NCBI GenBank assembly: GCA_023248915.1
Contig: JAHFDQ010000436.1
Location: forward strand, 1 to 5,459
Direction of reading: 5' to 3'
Source of the DNA: Archangiaceae bacterium
GTDB lineage: Bacteria; Myxococcota; Myxococcia; Myxococcales; Myxococcaceae
DNA: 5,459 bases
The translations under genes and the position numbers were made by a program. The notes below the pieces were generated by a model that made no database searches, was not told where the DNA came from, and worked only from the letters and a program-made list of their open reading frames with translations. Below are positions 1-4,878 of this stretch, in pieces (within the stretch, counting starts at the first letter, position 1; every line of letters begins with the position of its first letter).

Positions 1-1066
1 GCTCGGAGTCCATGGTGGTGAACACCTTCAGGCCGGACTCGAGCAGCGCCGGGTTGCCGTACTCGTCGACCACCTTCCGGCGGACCTCTTCGGTGAAGAA
101 CGGCGCGAACTCGTGGAACACGTCCTCGACCGGGTAGACCTGCACCTGGGCGGCGTTGGCGTCGTCGTGCTCGCGCTTCGAGATCATCCCTTCGTCGAAC
201 ATGCGGCGCAGCACGTACGAGCGGCGCTTCTTCGCCGCGTCGGGGTTGAGGAAGGGGGAGTAGCGCGAAGGAGCCTGAGGCAGCCCGGCGATGAGCGCCA
301 TCTCGGCCAGGGTCAGGTCGCGCACGTCCTTGCGGTAGTAGTTCTCTGCCGCCGACTGCACCCCGTAGGAGTGGTGCCCGAGGTAGACGTTGTTCAGGTA
401 CAGGTAGAGGATCTCTTCCTTGGTGAGCGCGCTTTCCAGGCGGCGCGCCAGAATCGCCTCGCGAATCTTCCGCTTCAGGCTCTTCTCGGTTGACGTGCGG
501 TACCCCTCGGCAGAGATGAGCACCGCCTTGGCGGTCTGCTGGGTGAGCGTCGAGCCGCCCTGGACCGACCCCTGGCCGCTCGCCTTCTTGACGAGGGTCT
601 TCATCGCCGCGCGCGTCGTGCCCAGGTAGTCGATACCGCCGTGGTCGAAGAAGTTCTGGTCTTCCGACGCGATGAAGGCCTGCACCAGGCGCTTGGGAAT
701 GCGGTCGTACGGCACCACCTTGCGGCGTTCGTTCGAGAACTCGCCCGCCAGCACCTCGTCGTTGGTGTAGACCTCGGTGACGATGGGGGGCCAGTACTCG
801 TCGACGCGCGGGATGTCGGGCAGCCCCACCGAGAACTTGTAGTAGAGCGCCAGGGCCAGGACGACCATCGCTGTGCCTGCGAGCAGCGCGCCGAACGCGG
901 CCCGCTGCACTACTTTCAGGCGGCGGGAAGGCGGCAGCGGCACGTCCTCGAGCACCAGCCGGGTGCGCGGCGGAGGAGGCGGCGGCGCCTCGGCCGGCTC
1001 AGGGGCCGGCAGGGGCGGCAGGGTTTCCGCCGCTTCCGGAGGAGCGACCTCGGGCGATTCGCTCAT
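1..1066 (-). CDS. mrcA: Class A penicillin-binding protein 1A (bifunctional glycosyltransferase/transpeptidase), N-terminal part, runs off the left edge
   Basis: This is the N-terminal 355 residues of an inner-membrane enzyme that polymerises lipid II into glycan strands (GT51 domain) and, in its missing C-terminal half, would cross-link peptides. Residues 1-50 are a cytoplasmic tail with six prolines in a row near residues 28-33. A single hydrophobic anchor follows basic residues at about 56-76. All GT51 motifs are visible: motif 1 ASEDQNFFDHGG (133-144; catalytic Glu135), motif 2 GGSTLTQQTAK (170-180), motif 3 RKIREAILARRLE (199-211, second Glu203), motif 4 EEILYLYLNNVYLG (217-230) and motif 5 around SAAENYYRK (238-246). 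The region ending in GLKVFTTMD (about 345-353) is the usual linker before the OB/transpeptidase part. Family members are about 700-850 residues, so less than half is here. The start ATG at 1066 overlaps the stop of the upstream pseudouridine synthase (ATGA) and has GGGGTGA seven bases upstream. PBP1A rather than PBP1B or 1C is inferred from motif wording. Confidence 0.95.
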   Translation of the reverse strand, partial: MSESPEVAPPEAAETLPPLPAPEPAEAPPPPPPRTRLVLEDVPLPPSRRLKVVQRAAFGALLAGTAMVVLALALYYKFSVGLPDIPRVDEYWPPIVTEVYTNDEVLAGEFSNERRKVVPYDRIPKRLVQAFIASEDQNFFDHGGIDYLGTTRAAMKTLVKKASGQGSVQGGSTLTQQTAKAVLISAEGYRTSTEKSLKRKIREAILARRLESALTKEEILYLYLNNVYLGHHSYGVQSAAENYYRKDVRDLTLAEMALIAGLPQAPSRYSPFLNPDAAKKRRSYVLRRMFDEGMISKREHDDANAAQVQVYPVEDVFHEFAPFFTEEVRRKVVDEYGNPALLESGLKVFTTMDSE

Positions 1067-2022
1067 TTCTGCGTCACCCCGGTGCGCCTCAAGGCGTCCT
1101 CCAGCTCGGTGGGTAACGGCGCACAGAGGCGAATGTTCCTGCCGTCGTCGGGGTGCGGAAACTCGATGCGCTCGGAGTGGAGGAACATGCGCTTCAAGCC
1201 CCAACGGTCGCGGGCTTCCCGGTTGAAGGGGAAGTCGCCGTACTTGCGGTCTCCGGCGACGGGGTGGCCCAAGGCGGCCAAGTGTCTCCGAATCTGGTGT
1301 GTCCGGCCAGTGTCAATGGCGCACTCGAGGTAGGCGACCTGGTCGGTCTGGCCGAGCACATGGTAGCGGGTCACCGCTTCCTGCATGTTCACACCGCGCC
1401 GGGCCTTCGATTCGGCCGTCTGCTGATGCTCGGAGAGCAGCAGGTCGATTACCCCGCGGTCCTTGGGCATCCGCCCGCGCACCAGCACCAGGTACCGCTT
1501 GCGCGCCTTGCCGTGGGTGAACACGTCGGTGAAATGCACCATCGCCGGCCGCCGCTTGGCGACCAGGATGACTCCCGAGGTCTCTCGGTCCAGCCGGTGC
1601 GCCGGGCTGGCGGCGAAGTCGTTCCTCGTCGCCTTGGTGCCCAGGCGGGCGCGCACGAAGTCGACCAGGGTGCCGCCGGTGATGCCGCTGCCCGGGTGCA
1701 CGGCCAACCCCGCAGGCTTGTTCACGGCCATCATCCAGTCGTCCTCGTATAGGACTTCCAGCCACGAGGCGTCGAGCGCCGCGGGGAGCGCCTTTGACGC
1801 CTGCCCGGGCGGGCCCAGGAGGTTCTTCTCGTCTCCCCGGATGGTCAACAGGTCGCCAGTGGCCAGGGGTTGGTCGACCTGAGCCCGCTTGCCGTTCACC
1901 CGAACCCGCTTGGTCCGCACCATTTTGTACAGGTGGGAAGTCGGAACGGTGGCCAAGCGCTTCCTCAGGAACTTGTCCAGCCGGACCCCCGCGTTGTCCT
2001 CATCGATTCGGAACTCGATCAT
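1063..2022 (-). CDS. RluA-family 23S rRNA pseudouridine synthase with S4 domain (RluC/RluD-like)
   Basis: This 319-residue cytoplasmic enzyme should isomerise specific uridines of large-subunit rRNA to pseudouridine. An S4 RNA-binding domain occupies about residues 11-65 (GVRLDKFLRKRL ... RVRVNGKRA). The catalytic domain follows: NKPAGLAVHPG (101-111), the RluA signature HRLDRETSG (142-150) with catalytic Asp145, the conserved Tyr177 in RKRYLVLV, and GRTHQIRRH (239-247) with GDRKYGDFPFN (257-267). The S4 domain, the length and the tail (KRMFLH, FPHP) point to the RluC/RluD group. However, RRH instead of the common RVH after THQI is a TruC-like variant, so the exact target uridine is not assigned. 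I chose ATG 2022 because the family begins almost directly with the IDEDNAGVRLDKFL segment. The open frame continues upstream to 2259, but only antisense to the next gene. The only ribosome-binding candidate is a weak AGGTGG 13 bases upstream. The stop overlaps the mrcA start by four bases, indicating an operon and probable translational coupling. Confidence 0.94.
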   Translation of the reverse strand: MIEFRIDEDNAGVRLDKFLRKRLATVPTSHLYKMVRTKRVRVNGKRAQVDQPLATGDLLTIRGDEKNLLGPPGQASKALPAALDASWLEVLYEDDWMMAVNKPAGLAVHPGSGITGGTLVDFVRARLGTKATRNDFAASPAHRLDRETSGVILVAKRRPAMVHFTDVFTHGKARKRYLVLVRGRMPKDRGVIDLLLSEHQQTAESKARRGVNMQEAVTRYHVLGQTDQVAYLECAIDTGRTHQIRRHLAALGHPVAGDRKYGDFPFNREARDRWGLKRMFLHSERIEFPHPDDGRNIRLCAPLPTELEDALRRTGVTQK

Positions 2023-2035
2023 TTGGCTGGCCAAA
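2022..2035. promoter_or_regulatory. Inverted repeat TTTGGC-TG-GCCAAA in the divergent gap, possible operator
   Basis: The gap between the divergent pseudouridine synthase (start 2022) and pentapeptide-repeat gene (start 2066) is only 43 bases, and it is AT-richer than the genes on both sides. It opens with a dyad of perfect 6-base arms around a 2-base centre. The dyad touches the pseudouridine synthase start codon and lies 31 bases upstream of the other start. A protein bound here could affect both genes. I found no convincing -35/-10 pair in either direction; the best is GATAAA (2051-2056) on the plus strand, without a correctly spaced -35. The operator role is inference from symmetry and position, and a chance palindrome is possible. 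Confidence 0.3.
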
Positions 2036-2065
2036 CCACCTAACCACACCGATAAATACGGATCT

Positions 2066-3520
2066 ATGCCCAAAGCCCCCACCATCGAATCTCTCCTCGC
2101 GAGCGGCTCCTCGGAGTGGAACAAGCTGCGCAAGGCCGGAAAAGTGCCGCTCGACCACACCGGCGCCACCTTCGCGCAGCTTTTCTCGGCGAACGCCGAC
2201 CTCTCCGGGCTCAGCCTGGTCGGCAGCGAGTGGGAAAAGTGCGACCTGTCCAAGGTCAACTTCAGGGAAGCCGACCTGTCGAACGCCTACTTCCACGGCG
2301 GGAGAATGCAGGACTGCGACTTCCGCGGCGCCAACCTCGACGGGGCAACCTTCGAGCGGCTGAAGCTCTTGCGCTGCGACTTCACCGGCGCCAAGGGGCT
2401 CGAAGCGCTCGAGCTCGACGACGTCGACATGGACCGGGTGGTCGGGCTCGACGGCGAGGAAGCGCCTCCGCCGCCACCGCCACCGGCGCAGGGCGTCACC
2501 TCGTTCACCCGCGAGCAACGCACCGCCCGCGAGAGCGCCGGCCTCGCCCAGACGGCCCTCGAGGGTGACAGCGAGCTGCCCCCCTCCCGCCCGCAGGACA
2601 CACCGGGCTCGCTGCTGTTCCGCGGCCTGAAGAAGCTGGGCAACTCGCCGCCCTGGGTGCTGGACTCGCCTGGGCTTCGCCCCGCTCTGCCCGGCCGGCT
2701 CACCTCGGGCTCGGGCCTCGAGTCGATGCTGCGCGAGGCCGTGAAGGTTCGCCTCGAAAATCGCAAGCCCGCGGCCGACCCTGGCGCGGTCGAGCGAGCG
2801 CAGAAGGCACTGCGCATGGGGCTGAAGGACTCGGCCTACGCGGCGGTCTACCTACGCGAAGTGGGCGTCGACCCCGAGTTCCGGTTCTCGGCGGCCAAGG
2901 TGCTCGGCGAGGCGCTGCGCAGCGAGGCCGAGGTCGATGACCTCACCGCGTCACTCGACCCGCGCATTACCGCAGCCTTGCTGGAGCTGAAGTTGCCGCG
3001 CGAAGGCGCGGACCACCTAGGCGAGGCCCGCCGCAGGCTGGCCGCGACGCAGCTGTTCAGCGCGCTGCTCGAGGCCGGTTTCAACCCCGACAACAACTGG
3101 GAAGAAGCCCTCGAGGCGAGCGAACCCGCGCTCGACCTGGCCGCGATCGCCACCGGCAGTGACCGCCCGGCGCTCGCCGAAGCGTTTGGCACATTCGCCG
3201 CGCTGCCCGAGGAAGCCCGGCTGCGGAGGCTGGCCTACCTGGCCGAGTCTACCGCGCACCTCGAGGCGCTGGCGCTCTTGCCCGACGTCACCGAACCCGC
3301 TTGGCTCGCGGGGCCCGAAATGCGGGAGTGCCATGATCGCGAGATGGCGCTCGTCCAAGCCCTGAAGGCGCAGGAAATACCCGCGAAGATTCCCGAGCTC
3401 GCCAAGGCCGAGCTGGGGGTGGCTCCGGGAACGGTGCCCGAAGAGAGCGACGACGACCTCTTCGTGCACGTGCGCTGCCCGGTGTGCTCGAAGGAGAAGC
3501 TGATCGTTCAGTCGGCGTAA
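2066..3520 (+). CDS. Pentapeptide-repeat protein with long uncharacterised helical C-terminal region and CPVC tail
   Basis: This is a 484-residue protein of unknown function, without signal peptide or membrane segment, so probably cytoplasmic. Residues about 34-121 form a short pentapeptide-repeat domain, seen as a five-residue rhythm of A/C-D/N-L/F units: ANADLSGLSL, KCDLSKVNF, READLSNAYF, DCDFRGANLDGATF, RCDFTGAK. Such repeats fold into a right-handed quadrilateral beta-helix used for protein contacts. A linker with seven prolines (134-140) and a polar stretch to about 215 follow. Residues about 217-450 are rich in Ala, Leu and Glu and look all-helical; I recognise no family. Near the end is an acidic patch (EESDDD, 459-464), then VRCPVCSKEKL with one CxxC (Cys471, Cys474), half of a zinc-ribbon-like site. 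I chose ATG 2066 because the pentapeptide domain begins soon after it. The frame is open back to 1889, but that part lies antisense to the pseudouridine synthase and reads as no known N-terminus. Its ribosome-binding site is weak (CGGA). It is transcribed alone, divergent from one neighbour and convergent with the other. Confidence 0.85.
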   Translation: MPKAPTIESLLASGSSEWNKLRKAGKVPLDHTGATFAQLFSANADLSGLSLVGSEWEKCDLSKVNFREADLSNAYFHGGRMQDCDFRGANLDGATFERLKLLRCDFTGAKGLEALELDDVDMDRVVGLDGEEAPPPPPPPAQGVTSFTREQRTARESAGLAQTALEGDSELPPSRPQDTPGSLLFRGLKKLGNSPPWVLDSPGLRPALPGRLTSGSGLESMLREAVKVRLENRKPAADPGAVERAQKALRMGLKDSAYAAVYLREVGVDPEFRFSAAKVLGEALRSEAEVDDLTASLDPRITAALLELKLPREGADHLGEARRRLAATQLFSALLEAGFNPDNNWEEALEASEPALDLAAIATGSDRPALAEAFGTFAALPEEARLRRLAYLAESTAHLEALALLPDVTEPAWLAGPEMRECHDREMALVQALKAQEIPAKIPELAKAELGVAPGTVPEESDDDLFVHVRCPVCSKEKLIVQSA

Positions 3521-3542
3521 GGGCAGCAGAAAGAGCGTCAAC

Positions 3543-3556
3543 CGCCCGCGAGGGCG
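3543..3556 (+). terminator. Short hairpin with GCGA tetraloop downstream of the pentapeptide-repeat gene, weak terminator candidate
   Basis: Arms CGCCC (3543-3547) and GGGCG (3552-3556) enclose GCGA, a stable GNRA-type loop, 22 bases after the stop codon. The hairpin is flanked by a 7-base direct repeat GCGTCAA (3535-3541 and 3554-3560). No T-run follows, so this is not a classical Rho-independent terminator. It could stabilise the 3' end or act with Rho. Confidence 0.25.
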
Positions 3557-3641
3557 TCAAGCGGACGGCGGAACATCGGACTCGGGAAATCGGGAGCCCC
3601 GCTGGCCGCCGAGCTGTTTCCGGCGCACACCAATCACCGCC

Positions 3642-3672
3642 GCAAGCGGGAACGCCTCCCCGCAGCGCTTGC
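3642..3672 (-). terminator. GC-rich hairpin just downstream of the MBL-fold nuclease gene, weak terminator candidate
   Basis: Perfect 7-base arms GCAAGCG (3642-3648) and CGCTTGC (3666-3672) surround a 17-base loop. An alternative stem GCGGG/CCCGC (3646-3650 with 3659-3663) lies inside. The hairpin begins seven bases past the nuclease stop codon, in the convergent gap 3521-3679, which contains no plausible gene. No T-run is present on either strand. It may serve transcripts arriving from both sides, but this rests on position only. Confidence 0.25.
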
Positions 3673-3679
3673 CGGCCGC

Positions 3680-4678
3680 CTACCCTCGCGTGCCGGTCAC
3701 CGCGACCAGCGGGAGCAGCTCGAGCTGCTGCGGCTTGCCGACCGCGTGCGCGGCGAGGCCCGCGGCCCGGAATTCGCGCGCGAGCTCTTCCGTGAAGCCG
3801 TGGCAGGTGACGACTTCCGCCGCGCCGGTCGCCCGGGCATAGGCCATCAGGGCGGGAAAGTCGGCGTGGTCGGACAGAGGGAACGCGGCGTCTGCTACGT
3901 AGCGACGAACTGCCCAGGGGTCGAGCGCCCAGCCCGTCAACACGGCGGTTGCGCGCGGAGTGACTCGGTTCAGCCCCGACGACCGGCCAAAGGGCGGAAA
4001 CACGCCCACCTCACCGTCCTTCAGCCGTCCGTCGAACCGGCGCACCTTCAGGGGAACGCCCAGCTCGATGTAGAGCTCGCAGAGCTCGTGGGTCGCCCTG
4101 GGCGCGCACACCTCGAATCCCCGATCGCCGAGGTGCTTGATGACTTCCTGGCTCTTACCGAGCGGGTACCCGAGCAGTATGGGCGCAACCCCCTGGGACA
4201 ACCGCGCCCGTACCCACGCTTCCACGTCCGACAGCACCTGCGTCCTGGGCGGGAATCGGTATCGCGGGAACCCGAAGGTCGACTCGATGACCAGCACGTC
4301 GCATTCCGCGACTTGCGCGGGCTCGGCCGCGGTCGAAGGTTCGGGGTTCAGGTCGCCGGTGTAGACGACGCGAAGGCCGTCGGGCCGGGTGATGCGCACC
4401 TGGGCCGACCCCAGAATGTGCCCGGCGGGGAGCAGCTCGACCGTCAACGGGCCCAGGTCGAACGGGCGGTTGAACGGCACCGGGAGCGCGCCAGGAAGGG
4501 TCCCAAGCCGGTGGGCCATCAACCTCAGTGTCGCCGCCGTCGCGATCGAGCGCTGGTGGCGGGCGATGTGGTCCGAGTGCGCATGCGACACGAAGGACAG
4601 CTCGGACCTCCGCGTCGCGTCGAGCGCGAGCCGGGTACCGGTGAGGTGAAGCCCTCCGCCTCGAAGCTCTACCACCAT
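3680..4678 (-). CDS. Metallo-beta-lactamase-fold nuclease (SNM1-like / ligase-associated exonuclease type)
   Basis: This is a 332-residue cytoplasmic metallo-hydrolase, probably acting on nucleic acid. The two-zinc motifs appear in order: SHAHSDH (31-37; His32, His34, Asp36, His37), AGHILGSAQV (85-94; His87), YTGDLN (106-111; Asp109) and PLSDHADF (267-274; Asp270, His271). A late TCHGF (291-295) carries His293. AGHILGSAQV, the ESTFGFPRYRF segment (132-142) and LGYPLGKSQE (169-178) are wording I associate with the beta-CASP/SNM1-like group and especially with the putative DNA ligase-associated exonuclease family, in place of lactamases or glyoxalases. The usual partners of that family (ATP-dependent DNA ligase, Lhr-type helicase, paired phosphoesterase) are not within this window. 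An RNA-processing role is the alternative. The start ATG 4678 fits, with the conserved N-terminal strand GGGLHLTGTRLALDA directly before the HxHxDH motif. An ATG six bases upstream meets a stop at once. No clear ribosome-binding site is visible. Confidence 0.85.
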   Translation of the reverse strand: MVVELRGGGLHLTGTRLALDATRRSELSFVSHAHSDHIARHQRSIATAATLRLMAHRLGTLPGALPVPFNRPFDLGPLTVELLPAGHILGSAQVRITRPDGLRVVYTGDLNPEPSTAAEPAQVAECDVLVIESTFGFPRYRFPPRTQVLSDVEAWVRARLSQGVAPILLGYPLGKSQEVIKHLGDRGFEVCAPRATHELCELYIELGVPLKVRRFDGRLKDGEVGVFPPFGRSSGLNRVTPRATAVLTGWALDPWAVRRYVADAAFPLSDHADFPALMAYARATGAAEVVTCHGFTEELAREFRAAGLAAHAVGKPQQLELLPLVAVTGTRG

Positions 4679-4787
4679 TCACATTCGAGGTGGCCGGCCC
4701 GAAGGTTCCGACCTGCGCCGCCCGCCTTTCGTCGCCCAGTCACTGAGGACAGGGCAGCATAGGGCCTTCAAGGGGGGCCTGCTTCAA

Positions 4788-4834
4788 TCGACCTGCACAA
4801 AAACCGTACCCAATGCGGAAATCATGCAGGTCGA
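4788..4834. repeat. Inverted repeat, 10-base arms with 27-base spacer, candidate operator or leader hairpin of the AbiEi-type gene
   Basis: The arms TCGACCTGCA (4788-4797) and TGCAGGTCGA (4825-4834) are perfectly complementary. The 27-base spacer between them is about 44 percent GC, AT-rich for this DNA. The right arm ends 44 bases before the start of the AbiEi-type gene. AbiEi antitoxins of the characterised AbiE systems are known to repress their own promoters through inverted repeats, so an autoregulatory operator is reasonable here, but that role is inference. If transcription begins upstream of the left arm, the same sequence would fold as a hairpin in the leader RNA. Confidence 0.45.
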
Positions 4835-4854
4835 ACGTCAGACCGGGGTGGTTT

Positions 4855-4869
4855 CCTGCTTCGTGCAGG
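4855..4869 (+). promoter_or_regulatory. Small hairpin overlapping the ribosome-binding site of the AbiEi-type gene
   Basis: Arms CCTGC (4855-4859) and GCAGG (4865-4869) enclose TTCGT. The right arm runs into GGGGGTGA (4868-4875), which closely resembles the anti-anti-Shine-Dalgarno GGAGGTGA and serves the start codon at 4879. Pairing would hide the first bases of the ribosome-binding site. GTGCAGG (4863-4869) is also complementary to CCTGCAC at 4792-4798 in the upstream inverted repeat, so alternative pairings are possible. Five base pairs is weak evidence by itself. Confidence 0.3.
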
Positions 4870-4878
4870 GGGTGAGGG

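Larger units (their letters stand above)
4679..4878. other. 200-base divergent intergenic region with dyads and G-runs
   Basis: No gene is visible here. The region separates the minus-strand nuclease from the plus-strand AbiEi-type gene and must hold both promoters, but I found no well-spaced sigma-70-like pair. The best partial match for the nuclease is TATGCT (minus strand, 4761-4756), with TTGAAG 20 bases upstream, too far for confidence. The stretch 4797-4825 is AT-richer than the surroundings. The box CCTGC or its complement GCAGG occurs five times between 4778 and 4869, and CCTGCTTC occurs twice (4778-4785 and 4855-4862). A GGCCGGCC palindrome sits at 4692-4699. Confidence 0.6.

Noticed and set aside
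1153..1752. Long plus-strand open frame inside the pseudouridine synthase gene
   Set aside because: GC-rich DNA gives long open antisense frames; the composition is low-complexity and the opposite strand encodes a clear enzyme.
1889..2065. 59-residue upstream extension of the pentapeptide-repeat frame
   Set aside because: It runs antisense through the S4-domain coding part of the pseudouridine synthase and looks like its shadow; ATG 2066 fits the start of the domain better.
2023..2259. N-terminal extension of the pseudouridine synthase frame (79 extra residues, ATG at 2259)
   Set aside because: It lies antisense to the pentapeptide-repeat gene, has no family similarity, and the family's usual N-terminus starts at ATG 2022.
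4692..4699. GGCCGGCC palindrome upstream of the nuclease gene
   Set aside because: Short GC-only palindromes are expected by chance at this base composition.
3746..4762. 338-codon plus-strand open frame opposite the MBL-fold nuclease
   Set aside because: It is as long as the real gene but shows no family motifs and is rich in Arg/Gly/Pro, typical of an antisense shadow; the minus strand carries the complete metal-binding motif set.
4756..4787. Promoter for the MBL-fold gene: TTGAAG and TATGCT on the minus strand
   Set aside because: The 20-base spacing is too long and both boxes match the consensus only partly.
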